Below, piece by piece: positions 54,124 to 64,000 of a DNA stretch of 64,000 nt. The stretch spans positions 3,472,001 to 3,536,000 of the forward strand of contig CP087969.1 of assembly GCA_024703915.1 (NCBI GenBank), written 5' to 3'. Both the position numbers and the translations under genes were made by a program. The stretch is from Massilia sp. H-1. Lineage in GTDB: Bacteria > Pseudomonadota > Gammaproteobacteria > Burkholderiales > Burkholderiaceae_D. Position 1 is the stretch's first letter. Every line of letters starts with the position of its first letter. The notes below the pieces were generated by a model, which worked only from the letters and a program-made list of their open reading frames with translations, had not been told where the DNA came from and did not search any database.

Positions 54124-54865
54124 GTGTCGCTACCAGGCCGTTTGCTCCTCGCAGTCCTGTTTGCCCCGGCCTTCGGCCAGGCGGCAGACATGCGGATGTG
54201 TGTCGACGCTTATCCCCATCCGCCCTATTTAACGCCAAGCGGCGGCGGTTCCGTCGGGCGCCTGGTGCGCAACGCGGCGCGCTTCCGGCACCAAACTCTC
54301 CCTGTATGCAGCACCCGTGGCACGCTGCCGCGCCGAGATCGAGCGCGGCCTGGCGCACGCCTATCCGCTCACGCCGTATGCATGCATGGTGCTGCCCTAT
54401 GTCCGTTACCCCATGCGCGGCGGCCAGCCTGATGCCGCGCGCCACCGTGCATGCGCGCGTGGTCCTGTTCCGGCCCGTGGGCGGCAGCGTGCAATGGGAC
54501 GGGCGCCGCATCACCGGGGTCGAACGCAAGGTGCTGCTGCCCTACGGCAGCTTGCTGCTGCCGCAGGCGATGGCGGCCTACCAGGTGCCGTTCGACCAGG
54601 AAGGCCGCTCGCTGGCGATCAATTTCGCCAAGATGCTGGCCGGGCGCGGCGATGCGGCGGCCGGCTTCGAAGCGGAAGGGCTGGCGCTGATTGCCCAGCC
54701 TGCGTTCATGCCTAAGCAAGATCGAAGCGCTGCCGCTGCCGCTGTTCGAGACCACCTACTACCTCGGCGTGACCAAGGTCTTTTACGCGCAACGGCGCCG
54801 CGGTCGAGCGCATGTGGAATGCGATCGGGCGTTTAAACCAGGCCGCCAAAGCGCAGGAAGAATGA
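54124..54865 (+). CDS. Periplasmic solute-binding-like protein
   Basis: About 247 residues. Signal peptide SLPGRLLLAVLFAPAFGQAA, then MRMCVDAYPHPPYLTPSGGG resembling the first strand of family 3 amino-acid binding proteins. Further segments are GLAHAYPLTPYACMVLPYVR, VLLPYGSLLLPQAMAAYQVP, GRSLAINFAKMLAGRGDAAA and PLPLFETTYYLGVTKVFYA. Start GTG 54124 with GGGAG upstream. Breaks near 54290, 54430, 54710 and 54790. Its 3' end overlaps the convergent paaX gene by 33 bases. Confidence 0.7.
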
Positions 54866-55759
54866 AGCGTCGGTAGACGGCGGGTGGATGTCCTCGCGCC
54901 GCAGGGCATGCATGATGTGGGTTTCGGCCGCCGCGTAGGTCAGGCGGTACAGGGCGCGCGCCAGTTCGTACGCTTCCGAGCCGGGCCAGGGTTCGGGCAG
55001 CAGTTCGACCGGCAGCATCGGGTCGTGCAGCTGCACCCGGCGGTAGGCGTGGATCAGGAGCGAACGGATCACGAAGGCTTGCTGCGGCGCCGGCGCTTCG
55101 CCTTCGGCCAGCACCGCCAGCAGTGGCCGGAAGTGGTCGATGAAGCGGTGGTAGCCTGCGACCACGGCCGACAGGTCCCAGCCCTCGGCCGCCAGTTCGC
55201 GCAGGGGCTTACTGACACGCTAAGCCAGCTCGCTGCTGCGGCACACCAGCAGCTTGCCTTGCACGCCGTGGCGCACCAGGATTTCCTCGATCACGTCGGG
55301 ACTGGCGACCGGGTGGCCGAAGATCCCGTTTGAAATCATCGCATAGCCTTCCCACGCCAGTTCCTTGCGCAGCTGGGCGCGGGTGGGGGCGTCGACCGCG
55401 CTGGCCGGGGCCAGCAGCATGGTCCAGTTGCCGTCCCAGTGGGCGGTCAGCGGCGCGTAGATGCGGCGGTTGGCGCGCTCGAAGCGCGGCAGCGCCTGCG
55501 GCAGCAGGGCGTAGGAACTGCGGCGGCCGTCCCGGTTGGCGACCAGCCAGCCTTCCTGGGCCAGGCGGAACACGCAGGTGCGCAGCAGGCGGTCATTGAT
55601 GCCGAACGGCGCCAGCAGCTCGATCAGGCTGCCCAGCCACACCGTGCCGCCATGCGGCGCGATGGTGTCGCCGAAGATCGTCATCACCAGCGATTTCGAG
55701 CGCGGCGGGTCGTTGGCCAGGAAGTCGGCTATCCATTCGGTGCTGGTCATTTGTTTCAT
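54833..55759 (-). CDS. paaX: Phenylacetic acid degradation repressor PaaX
   Basis: GntR-like repressor released by phenylacetyl-CoA. About 308 residues. The N-terminal HTH region is WIADFLANDPPRSKSLVMTI, FGDTIAPHGGTVWLGSLIEL and RLLRTCVFRLAQEGWLVANR plus DGRRSSYAL. The central and C-terminal PaaX domains have RRIYAPLTAHWDGNWTMLLA, ELAAEGWDLSAVVAGYHRFI and FVIRSLLIHAYRRVQLHDPM. One break at about 55220. Divergent from paaA with operators between. Confidence 0.95.
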
Positions 55760-55776
55760 ATATGAATCTTAACGCG

Positions 55777-55840
55777 GAATCGATATGATTCACAAAAATA
55801 GGTGGACATCGCCAAAGCTGTATCGTATTATGATTCGATA
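55777..55840 (+). promoter_or_regulatory. paaA promoter with PaaX operators
   Basis: -35 TGGACA (55803-55808) and -10 TATTAT (55826-55831) are 17 bp apart. Two TGATTC-containing inverted repeats flank and overlap it: GAATC-GATAT-GATTC (55777-55791) and TATCG-N10-CGATA (55821-55840), the latter covering the -10. TGATTC/GAATCA half-sites are those known for PaaX. A further TATGAATC lies at 55761-55768. Confidence 0.75.
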
Positions 55841-55863
55841 GCCTTTGCAAACGGAGAAGCGCC

Positions 55864-56844
55864 ATGTACGCACAATTGGTAGAAACCGGCCTCAAAAAGT
55901 CCAGACGGCCGAGGACATGGGCGCGGAGGAGCTGGCCTTCCAGACCCGCATCGACGCTTAAGCGTCAAGATCGAAGCGAAGGACTGGATGCCGGACGCCT
56001 ACCGCAAGACGCTGGTGCGCCAGATCTCGCAGCACGCGCATTCGGAAATCGTCGGTCAGCTGCCCGAAGGCAACTGGGTCACGCGCCGCCTACCCTGAAA
56101 CGCAAGTCCATCCTGCTGGCCAAGATCCAGGACGAAGCGGGCCACGGCCTGTACTTGTACAGCGCGGCCGAAACGCTGGGCGTCTCGCGCGACGAACTGC
56201 TGGCCGCCCTGCATTCGGGCAAAGCCAAGTATTCGAGCATCTTCAATTACCCGACCCTGTCGTGGGCCGACATGGGCGCCGTGGGCTGGCTGGTGGACGG
56301 CTCGGCCATCATCAACCAGATCCCGCTGTGCCGCTGCTCCTACGGTCCGTACGCGCGCCATGATCCGCGTGTGCAAGGAAGAATCCTTCCATGCGCGCCA
56401 GGGTTACGACATCATGATGAGCCTGGCCAAGGGCACGCCCGAACAGAAGGCCATGGCCCAGGATGCGCTCAACCGCTGGTGGTGGCCGTCGCTGATGATG
56501 TTCGGCCCGTCGGACGCCGAATCGGTCAACAGCGCGCAGTCGGCCAAGTGGCGCATCAAGCTGTTCTCGAACGACGAACTGCGCCAGCGCATGGTCGACC
56601 AGACCGTGCCCCAGGCCGAATACCTGGGCCTGACCATTCCCGATCCCGACCTCAAGTTCAACGAAGCCACCGGCCACTACGAATTCGGCGAGATCGACTG
56701 GAGCGAATTCAATAACGTCTTGAAGGGCAATGGCCCGTGCAACCGCGAACGCCTCGCGACCCGGGTCAAGGCCTGGGACGACGGCGCCTGGTTCCACGAT
56801 GCCCTGGTCGCCTACGCCGACAAAAGCCGCGCGCAGCCGCGTAA
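55864..56844 (+). CDS. paaA: 1,2-phenylacetyl-CoA epoxidase subunit PaaA
   Basis: Catalytic diiron subunit of the PaaABCE monooxygenase that epoxidises the ring of phenylacetyl-CoA. About 325 residues. Diiron ligands: Glu in [12 protein letters not shown] region and [11 protein letters not shown], ExxH in [20 protein letters not shown], and [20 protein letters not shown] for the second helix pair. [18 protein letters not shown] follows. Breaks near 55900, 55960, 56090, 56355. The last frame lacks a stop before paaB; one extra base change gives TAA at 56844, which fits the expected length. RBS GGAG 9 bp before ATG. Confidence 0.95.
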
Positions 56845-56870
56845 GCACACCGAACCTAACGGAGAATTTC

Positions 56871-57153
56871 ATGAGCAAAGAATGGCCCCTGTGGGAAGTG
56901 TTCATCCGCAGCCAGCACGGTCTGGCGCACAAGCACGTCGGCAGCCTGCATGCGTCCGACGCCGAGATGGCCGTCAATAACGCGCGACGTCTACACCCGC
57001 CGCAACGAGGGCGTCTCGATCTGGGTCGTGAAGGCGGCCGACATTGTCGCTTCCAGCCCGGGCGACAAGACGGCGCTGTTCGAGCCGTCCAACAATAAAG
57101 TCTACCGCCACCCGACCTTCTTCCCGATGCCGGAAGAAGTCAAGAACCTGTGA
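56871..57153 (+). CDS. paaB: 1,2-phenylacetyl-CoA epoxidase subunit PaaB
   Basis: Structural subunit of the epoxidase, about 94 residues. SKEWPLWEVFIRSQHGLAHK at the N-terminus, HVGSLHASDAEMAVNNARDV, EGVSIWVVKAADIVASSPGD and PTFFPMPEEVKNL at the end match the family. One break near 56985 (ARDVYTRRNEG expected). Preceded by GGAG. Its stop overlaps the GTG start of paaC. Confidence 0.95.
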
Positions 57154-57917
57154 GCGCGCCCGTGGACGACAAGATCGAATACCTTTTGCGCCAGGGCGAC
57201 AACGCCCTGATCCTGTCGCAGCAGCTCTCCAAGCTGTGCGGCAAAGGGCCGAGCGCTGGAAGAAGACATGGCGCTCACCAACGTCGCGCTCGACCTGCTG
57301 GGCCAGACCCGCATGTGGCTCACCTATGCTTAGGCGAACTGGAAGGCCGTGGCCGCGACGAAGACCAGCTGGCCTACCTGCGCGACGCGCACCAGATGCG
57401 CAACTGCCTGCTGGTCGAACAGCCCAACGGGAACTACGCCGACACCATGGTGCGCCAGTTCTACTTCGATACCTGGCACTACTTCCTGATGCAGGGCCTG
57501 ACCCGCTCGAGCGACAGCCGCATCGCGGAAATCGCCGAGAAGTCGATCAAGGAAGTGACCTACCACCTGCGCCGCAGCGGCGACCTGATCGTGCGCATGG
57601 GCGACGGCACCGAGGACAGCCACGCCAAGACCCAGAGCGCCGTCAACGCGCTGTGGATGTATTCGGGCGAAGCGTTCAACTACGACGCGCTGGACGAAGC
57701 GATGGTCGCGCAAGGCGTGGCCCCGGCCGCCGACGTCCTGCGCGCCAGCTTCCTCGAACACGTGGCCGAGATCTTCGCCGAGGCGACCCTGGCCATGCCC
57801 GATGCGGCGGCCTGGATGCAAAAGGGCGGCAAGCAGGGCCGCCACAGCGAACACCTGGGCTACATCCTGGCCGAGATGCAGTTCCTGCAGCGCGCCTATC
57901 CCGGGAGCGAATGGTAA
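57150..57917 (+). CDS. paaC: 1,2-phenylacetyl-CoA epoxidase subunit PaaC
   Basis: Ferritin-like structural partner of PaaA, about 253 residues. PVDDKIEYLLRQGDNALILS, EEDMALTNVALDLLGQTRMW, FYFDTWHYFLMQGLTRSSDS, IKEVTYHLRRSGDLIVRMGD and YILAEMQFLQRAYPGSEW. It starts with GTG overlapping the paaB stop (GTGA). Breaks near 57250 and 57330 (GCTTAGGC scar, TYAGELEGRGRDED expected). Its stop shares a base with the paaD start (TAATG). Confidence 0.95.
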   Translation: MSAPVDDKIEYLLRQGDNALILSQQLSKLCGKGPSAGRRHGAHQRRARPAGPDPHVAHLCLGELEGRGRDEDQLAYLRDAHQMRNCLLVEQPNGNYADTMVRQFYFDTWHYFLMQGLTRSSDSRIAEIAEKSIKEVTYHLRRSGDLIVRMGDGTEDSHAKTQSAVNALWMYSGEAFNYDALDEAMVAQGVAPAADVLRASFLEHVAEIFAEATLAMPDAAAWMQKGGKQGRHSEHLGYILAEMQFLQRAYPGSEW

Positions 57918-58438
57918 TGAACGCGCAGGCGGCCAGCGTGGGTGAAGTCTGGGCCTGGCTCGGCGAAGTGGCCGATCCGGAAATCCCGGTCATCTCCGTG
58001 GTCGATCTGGGCATCGTGCGCGACGTCGCCTTCGAGGGCGGCGCATGCGTGGTGACCATTACCCCGACCTATTCCGGCTGCCCGGCAATGCAGGTGATCG
58101 CCGAGTCGGTGACCGAGGCGCTGCACGCGCACGGCATCTCCAACGTGCGGCTGGTGAACCAGCTCTCATCGGCCTGGACCACCGACTGGATGAGCGAGGC
58201 TTAGCAAGGCCGCGCTCAAGGATTACGGCATCGCGCCATGCCAACCCAGCAGGTGATCGACATCAGCGGCCTGCACGCGGGCGTCAAGCGCACGCCGGTG
58301 CTTAAGCTGGTGGTGGCCTGCCCGAATTGCGGCTCGCGCCATACGCAGCTGACCAGCCAGTTCGGTTCCACGCCGTGCAAGGCGCTCTACAAGTGCCTGG
58401 ACTGCCGCGAACCTTTCGATTATTTCAAGTGCCATTAG
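57917..58438 (+). CDS. paaD: Iron-sulfur assembly factor PaaD for the epoxidase
   Basis: MIP18-family protein needed to mature the PaaE Fe-S cluster. About 172 residues. VGEVWAWLGEVADPEIPVIS, VVDLGIVRDVAFEGGACVVT and ITPTYSGCPAMQVIAESVTE carry the MIP18 domain. The C-terminal zinc-like Cys cluster reads VVACPNCGSRHTQLTSQFGS and KALYKCLDCREPFDYFKCH. Breaks at 58200 (GCTTAGC scar) and 58235. Confidence 0.94.
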
Positions 58439-58446
58439 GGCCATCA

Positions 58447-59524
58447 ATGAGCAAATTCTATCCACTGAGCGTCGCCCGCGTGCACCGCGAAACGCGCGAC
58501 ACGATCGTTGTCACCTTCGACGTCCCGGCCGCGCTGCAAGCGCAGTTCGCCTACCAGCAGGGCCAGCACCTGACCCTGCGCGCCCGGATCGGCGACGAAG
58601 ACGTGCGCCGTTCGTACTCGATCTGTTCGGCCGTGCAGGACGGCCTGCTGCGGGTGGCCATCAAGCGCACCCAGGGAGGCCTGTTCTCGAGCTGGGCCAA
58701 CGAGCATCTGCAGCCGGGCATGACGCTCGAAGTGATGCCGCCGATGGGCCACTTCAATGTGCCGCTGGCGCCGGAGAACGCGCGCCACTACCTGGCCTTC
58801 GCGGCTAAGCAGCGGCATCACGCCTATCCTGTCGATCATCAAGACCACGCTGCTGCACGAACCGAACAGCCGCTTCACTCTGTTCTACGGCAACCGCGCC
58901 TCGTCCTCGGTGATCTTCAAGGACGAGCTGTCCGACCTCAAGGATACCTACACCGAGCGCCTGAACCTGGCCTACGTGATGAGCCGCGAGCAGCAGGACA
59001 TCGAACTGTTCAACGGCCGCATCACGCGCGACAAGTGCGAGCAATTCCTCAAGTACTGGATCCGCATCCAGGACGTGGACGTGGCCTTCATTTGCGGCCC
59101 CGAAGACATGATGCACGCGGTGTCGGGCGCGCTGCAGGACGCGGGCATGCCCAAGCAGAATATCAAGGTCGAGCTGTTCGCGGCCAGCATTCCCAAGCAC
59201 GAGCACAAGCCGCGCCCGCAGGTGGCGGGCGCGCGCCACGAAACCGAAGTCACGGTCATCATGGACGGCAACCACACCAGCTTCACGATGGACAAGGACA
59301 AGGAATCGATCCTCGACGCCGGCCTGCGGGCTGGCATCGACATGCGCTATTCCTGCAAAGGTGGGGTATGCTCGACCTGCCGCTGCAAGCTTGTCGACGG
59401 CAAGGTCGACATGGATGCGAACTACGCGCTGGAAGACTATGAAATCGCGCGCGGCTTCGTGCTGAGCTGCCAGAGTTTCCCCGTCACCGACAAGGTGATC
59501 GTCGATTTTGACCAGGCTGAATAA
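58447..59524 (+). CDS. paaE: 1,2-phenylacetyl-CoA epoxidase reductase PaaE
   Basis: Electron-transfer subunit, about 360 residues: FAD domain (RRSYSICSAVQDGLLRVAIK), NAD domain after a repaired AGSGITPILSIIKTTLLHEP, RFTLFYGNRASSSVIFKDEL and AFICGPEDMMHAVSGALQDA. A C-terminal plant-type [2Fe-2S] ferredoxin domain has DMRYSCKGGVCSTCRCKLVD and the last Cys in FVLSCQ. One break at 58804-58810 (GCTAAGC for GCCGGC); otherwise intact. Confidence 0.96.
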
Positions 59525-59535
59525 GGCGAATTCCC

Positions 59536-60341
59536 ATGATCCCAGAATACGAAAACATCAAGTTCCAGATCCAGAACGGCGTCATGACGCTGACCCTGAA
59601 CCGCCCCGATAAACTGAACAGCTTCACGGTCGCCATGCACCGCGACGTGCGCGACGCGCTGAACCTGGTGCAGGCCGACAAATCGGTACGCGTGCTGTTG
59701 CTGACCGGCGCCGGGCGCGGCTTCTGCAGCTTAGCCAGGATCTGTCGGACCGCGCGGTCGAACCGGGCGCGCAGGGCGTCGACCTGGGCTACTCGGTCGA
59801 GACCTATTACGCGCCGCTGGTGCTGACGCTGCGTTCGCTGCCGATCCCCGTCATCTGCGCCGTCAACGGCGTGGCCATGCTGCATGCTTGGCGCCAACAT
59901 CGCGCTCGCCTGCGACATCGTCCTGGCTTAAGCAAATCGGCCAGCTTCGTCGAAGTGTTCTGCAAGCTCGGCCTGATCCCCGATACGGGCGGCACCTGGC
60001 ATCTGCCACGCCTGGTGGGCCACGCGCGCGCCATGGGCATGGCCATGCTGGGCGAGAAAATCAGCGCCGAGACGGCCGAACAGTGGGGCCTGATCTGGCG
60101 CTGCGTGTCCGACGAAGGCCTGATGGACGAAGCCACCACCATGGCGGCCCACCTGGCGATTGCGCCGACCAAGGGCCTGGCGTTCACCAAGCGCGCCATC
60201 GCCGCCAGCTACGCCAACACCCTGCCGGAGCAGCTCAAGCTCGAAGGCGAGATGATGCGCGAACTGGGCTACAGCCACGACTACCGCGAAGGCGTCGCCG
60301 CCTTCATCGCCAAGCGTCCGCCTCACTTCACCGGAGAATAA
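59536..60341 (+). CDS. paaG: Ring-1,2-epoxyphenylacetyl-CoA isomerase PaaG
   Basis: Crotonase-family isomerase converting the epoxide to the oxepin. About 263 residues. MTLTLNRPDKLNSFTVAMHR, oxyanion loop FCAGQDLSD (repaired at 59727), VICAVNGVAAGAG (broken at 59875), IVLAGKSASFVEVFCKLGLI, PDTGGTWHLPRLVGHARAMG and LAFTKRAIAASY. The catalytic Asp in the PDTGG loop fits PaaG rather than a hydratase with Glu. Three breaks at GCC-rich sites. Confidence 0.9.
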
Positions 60342-60342
60342 G

Positions 60343-61903
60343 ATGGCCGCAGCACTCGCAACAGGCAGTGTCGTCGCCGTCATCGGCAGCGGCGCCATGG
60401 GCTCGGGCATCGCCCAGGTGGCTGCCGCCATGCTTACTACACCGTCAAGCTGTTCGACACCCGTGCCGACGCGGTCGCCAAGGCGATCGCCGACATCGGC
60501 AAGGTGTACGGCAAGCTGGTCGAAAAGGCCGCATGAGCGGCGAAGATGCGGCCGCCGCCAACGCCCGCCTGCAGCGCGCGGACGACTTGCAGGCCGTGGC
60601 CGGCAAGCGGCGATCGTGATCGAAGCGATCGTCGAAAACCTCGACGTCAAGCGCACCCTGTTCGCGGACCTGGAAGCGGTGGTCGGCGACGACTGCATCC
60701 TGGCCACCAATACCTCGTCGATCTCGGTCACCGCCATCGCCGCCAAACTGCGCCGCCCGGAACGCCTGGTCGGCATGCACTTCTTTAATCCCGTGCCGCT
60801 GATGGCGCTGGTCGAAGTGATCAGCGGCCTGGCCACCCAGCGGGATGTGGCCGACACCGTGTACGCCACCGCCCTGGCCTGGGGCAAGAATCCGGTGCAT
60901 GCGAAATCGACGCCCGGCTTCATCGTCAACCGCGTGGCGCGTCCGTTCTACGCCGAAGGCTTGCGCCTGCTGTCGGAGCAGGCGGCCGACCCGGCCACGC
61001 TGGACGCGGTCATGCGCGAGGCGGGCGGCTTCCGCATGGGCCCATTCGAACTGATGGACCTGATCGGCCACGACGTCAATTTCTCGGTCACCCAGTCGGT
61101 CTTCAATGCCTACTTCGGCGACCCGCGCTTCATGCCGTCCGTGCTGCAGCAAGAGATGGTCAACGCTTCACTTCCTGGGCCGCAAATCGGGGCGCGGCTT
61201 CTACGCCTATGGCGAGGACGCGGCCAAGCCCGTGCTTAACCACGATGGCGCCGCAGTCAAAACCCGAGACGGTCGGCATCAGTATGGAGCCGGGCGTGAA
61301 AAACGCGGTCACCGAGCCGATGGAGCTGCGCCTGAAAGCGTCCGGTTACACCGTCACCCACCGCAAGCCCCTGCCGAACGCCAATCACAACGAGGCGCCC
61401 GGCTTCCACTGCACGGGCGCGGCCATCTTCCTGACCGACGGCCGTAGCGCGACCGAACGCGCCAGCGCCAACAAGCACCCGGACACGGTGCTGTACGACC
61501 TGGTGCTCGACGCCGCGGGCGCGAAGCGCATCGCTGGCGCGCGCCGACCAGTGCAGCGAGAGCGCCTGGCTGGCGTCGGTCGGCATGTTCCAGGCGGCTA
61601 AGCTTCGATGTCTCGCAAGTCGACGACGTGCCGGGCATGGTGGTCATGCGCACCGTGGCCATGCTGGCCAACGAGGCGGCCGACGCGGTCAACCAGGGCG
61701 TGTGCTCGGCCGAGGCGGTCGACATCGCCATGCAGAAGGGCGTCAATTACCCGCGCGGGCCGCTGGCCTGGGCCGATGCGATCGGCATCGAACACGTGGT
61801 GACGGTGCTGTCGAATCTGGCGGCCACCTACGGCGAAGACCGCTATCGCGTCGCGCCGCTGCTGCGCCATAAACTGGCCAATGGAACGCGTTTTCATGGA
61901 TGA
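60343..61903 (+). CDS. paaH: 3-hydroxyacyl-CoA dehydrogenase PaaH
   Basis: Oxidises 3-hydroxyadipyl-CoA to 3-oxoadipyl-CoA with NAD. About 510 residues. Rossmann motif VVAVIGSGAMGSGIAQVAA, CILATNTSSISVTAIAAKLR, VGMHFFNPVPLMALVEVISG (catalytic His) and KSTPGFIVNRVARPFYAEGL. A second C-terminal domain follows with PGMVVMRTVAMLANEAADAV and KGVNYPRGPLAWADAIG. Starts one base after paaG. Breaks near 60435, 60535, 60610, 61170, 61260 and 61600. Confidence 0.94.
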
Positions 61904-62322
61904 CCTTCAAGCGCTGGCCGAACTGGCTAAGCAAGACCATGTACGAACGCGACTCGGCCAGCCAGGCGCTGGGCATGCTGCTGGCCGAGATCCGTCCCGG
62001 CTTCGCGCGCATGACCATGCCGGTGCGCCAGGATATGCTCAATGGCCACCAGACCTGCCACGGCGGCTTCATCTTCATGCTGGCCGACAGCGCCTTCGCC
62101 TTCGCCTGCAATTCGCATAATCAGAATACGGTGGGCGCAGGCTGCACCATCGACTACCTCGCACCGGGACGCCTGGGCGACCTGTTGACCGCCGAAGCGG
62201 TGGAACAGGCCTTGTCCGGCAAGACCGGCGTCTACGACGTCAAGGTCACCAACCAGGAGGGCCGCACCGTGGCGCTCCTGCGCGGAAAATCACATCGCGT
62301 CAGCGGTCTGGTGGCCTCCTAG
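61896..62322 (+). CDS. paaI: Acyl-CoA thioesterase PaaI
   Basis: Hotdog-fold thioesterase that releases CoA from dead-end phenylacetyl-CoA derivatives. About 142 residues. RDSASQALGMLLAEIRPGFA, MLNGHQTCHGGFIFMLADSA (catalytic Asp region), AFACNSHNQNTVGAGCTIDY and GRTVALLRGKSHRVSG. Start ATG 61896 (DDLQALAELAGKTMYER after repairing GCTAAGC at 61926-61932), overlapping the paaH stop. Confidence 0.92.
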
Positions 62323-62335
62323 AAGGAGAAGCACG

Positions 62336-63654
62336 ATGGTCCAACGTATTCCCGCGCCCGGCGATCTCGAGCCGATCGAGACGGCCAGCCGCGACGAGCT
62401 GCAAGCCTTGCAGTTGCAGCGCATGAAATGGTCGCTCAAGCACGCGTACGACAACGTCCCGCACTACAAGGCCGCGTTCGACGCCGCTTTGGCGTGCATC
62501 CGGAAGACTTGCGCACGCTGGCCGATCTGGCCAAGTTCCCGTTCACCGACAAGAAGACCCTGCGCGACAACTATCCCTTCGGCCTGTTCGCGGTGCCGCA
62601 GAGAAAGTCGTGCGCGTGCACGCCTCGTCGGGCACCACCGGCAAGGCCACCGTGGTCGGCTACACCGAAGGCGACATCGACACCTGGTCCAATATGGTGG
62701 CCCGTTCGATCCGCGCAGTAGAGCAGGCCGTGCTTAAGGACATGGTCCACATCTCGTACAGCTACGGCTTGTTCACGGGCGGCTTGGGTGCGCACTACGG
62801 CGCCGAACGCCTGGGCTGCACCGTGATCCCGATGTCGGGCGGGCAGACCGAGAAGCAGGTGCAGCTGATCTGCGACTTCAAGCCCGAGATCATCATGGTC
62901 ACGCCCTCGTACATGCTCAACATCATTGAGGAATTCAAGCGCCAGGGCATGGATCCGGCCCAGTCCTCGCTCAAGGTCGGCATCTTCGGCGCCGAGCCGT
63001 GGACCGACGCCATGCGCCATGAGATCGAACAGCGCGCTAAGCATCGACGCGGTCGACATCTACGGCCTGTCCGAAGTGATGGGCCCGGGCGTGGCCAGCG
63101 AGTGCATCGAGAGCAAGGACGGCCCGGTGGTGTGGGAAGACCATTTCTACCCCGAGATCATCGACCCCGTCACGGGCGAAGTGCTGCCCGACGGCGAGGA
63201 GGGCGAACTGGTCTTCACGTCCCTGAGCAAGGAAGCGCTGCCGATCATCCGCTACCGCACGCGCGACCTGACGCGCCTGTTGCCGCCGACTTCGCGCGCG
63301 ATGCGCCGCATGGGCAAGATCAACGGCCGCTCGGACGACATGCTGATCATCCGCGGCGTGAATGTATTCCCGAGCCAGATCGAAGAACTGATCCTCAAGA
63401 TGCCCGCGCTGGCGCTGCACTACCAGCTGGTCGTCTCGCGCGAAGGCCACCTCGACACGCTGGCCGTGCGCGGCGAGCTGCGCGACCTGGCGCTGCCGCA
63501 AGACACGGTCGCCGCCCTGGCGCGCGAACTGGAACACAACATCAAGACCTTCGTGGGCGTGACCACCAAGGTGACGCTGGTGCCGCCCGAAGGCATCGAA
63601 CGCACGCTGACCGGCAAGGCCAAGCGCGTGATCGACCAGCGACCGAAACCCTGA
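62336..63654 (+). CDS. paaK: Phenylacetate-CoA ligase
   Basis: First step of the pathway: phenylacetate + ATP + CoA. About 438 residues. AMP-binding P-loop [100 protein letters not shown] and [21 protein letters not shown]-terminal Lys in [14 protein letters not shown]. Breaks at about 62490, 62600, 62720 and 63040. RBS AAGGAG upstream. Confidence 0.95.
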
Positions 63655-63670
63655 GAACACCGGAGAGACA

Positions 63671-64000
63671 ATGAACAAGATCAACGACGCCTTCATCTGC
63701 GACGCCATTCGCACCCCGTTCGGCCGCTACGGCGGCTCGCTGTCGGGCGTGCGCGCCGACGACCTGGCGGCGCTGCCGATCGCCGCCCTCATGGCGCGCA
63801 ATCCCGGCGTGGACTGGCGCGCGGTGGACGACCTGTATTACGGCTGCGCCAACCAGGCTTAGCTGAAGACAACCGCAACATCGGCCGCATGGCTGCGCTG
63901 CTGGCGGGCTTGCCGCAGGAAGTGCTTAAGCCAATACCATCAACCGCCTGTGCGGTTCGAGCCTGGATGCGGTCGGCATCGGCGCGCGCCATCAAGGCCG
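63671..64000 (+). CDS. paaJ: 3-oxoadipyl-CoA/beta-ketoadipyl-CoA thiolase (3' end outside window)
   Basis: Thiolase that cleaves 3-oxoadipyl-CoA to succinyl-CoA and acetyl-CoA. Only about the first 110 residues are present: MNKINDAFICDAIRTPFGRY, GGSLSGVRADDLAALPIAAL and DDLYYGCANQAGEDNRNIGR. The nucleophilic Cys lies in TINRLCGSSLDAVG, with neighbouring SSLDAVGIGAR. Breaks at 63857-63863 and 63924-63931 (GCTTAGC and GCTTAAGC for GCCGGC). Could equally be called pcaF. Preceded by GGAG and 16 bp after paaK. Confidence 0.92.

Overview
ORGANISM. The window is GC-rich and its genes look like those of a Burkholderiales betaproteobacterium, most likely Oxalobacteraceae (Massilia-like). This is inferred from the rho, rpmE2, pmbA and darP proteins, a five-step hut operon, a paa operon and RAYT/TakP-type proteins; no search was run.

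SEQUENCE QUALITY. Nearly every long gene is broken by small indels, including rho, hutU/hutH, paaA-K and pmbA. Most breaks sit at one place: where the protein family demands GCCGGC (usually Ala-Gly), the text reads GCTTAAGC, GCTAAGC, GCTTAGC, GCCTAAGC or GCTTAGGC. These add 1-2 bases and often create a stop codon. I read this as a systematic sequencing or base-calling error at a probably modified GCCGGC motif, not gene decay. Genes are therefore annotated over their full corrected extents, and the frameshifts are noted.

LAYOUT. 0-1.3 kb: tRNA-Leu(CAA) with a P4-type integrase, the edge of an island running off the left side. 1.4-6.1 kb: a GT39/ArnT-like glycosyltransferase, rpmE2, rho, trxA and a single-domain response regulator. 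6.2-10.9 kb: a very large NMT1-PAS-hybrid kinase-HPt phosphorelay protein, then the histidine-utilisation repressor hutC. 11-13 kb: ada and a RAYT transposase bracketed by inverted repeat pairs. 13-23.6 kb: an amidohydrolase, then hutU-hutH-hutG-hutF-hutD-hutI and a fused binding-protein/permease (QAT family). A HutC-like operator lies inside the hutU promoter. 23.7-32.3 kb: a candidate sRNA and a mix of small-metabolism, DNA repair (deoxyinosine glycosylase-like, Mpg), HDOD, TPR/transglutaminase-like and sCache genes. 32.6-40.9 kb: a KamA-family radical SAM protein, an MFS carrier, a sorbosone-dehydrogenase-like lipoprotein, an FAH-family hydrolase, a class III aminotransferase, a CMD-family protein and a beta-propeller. 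40.9-45 kb: a minus-strand cluster of darP, mogA-like, esterase, a small protein, a saccharopine-dehydrogenase-like protein and a hypothetical protein. 45.1-54.9 kb: pmbA, two Tat-exported TakP-like binding proteins without membrane partners, a double-thioredoxin-fold protein, a hybrid kinase, OmpW and an M14 carboxypeptidase. 54.8-64 kb: paaX divergent from paaABCDE-G-H-I-K and the start of a paaJ/pcaF thiolase, which runs off the right edge.

HOW IT WORKS TOGETHER. The hut cluster encodes all enzymes of the histidine to glutamate route through formimino- and formylglutamate, controlled by HutC. The paa cluster encodes phenylacetyl-CoA formation (PaaK), ring epoxidation (PaaABCDE), isomerisation (PaaG) and beta-oxidation (PaaH, thiolase), controlled by PaaX. 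paaF and paaZ are not seen in the window. No CRISPR array, rRNA or phage structural gene was seen. No gene-free stretch exceeds 300 bases other than the RAYT flanks described below.
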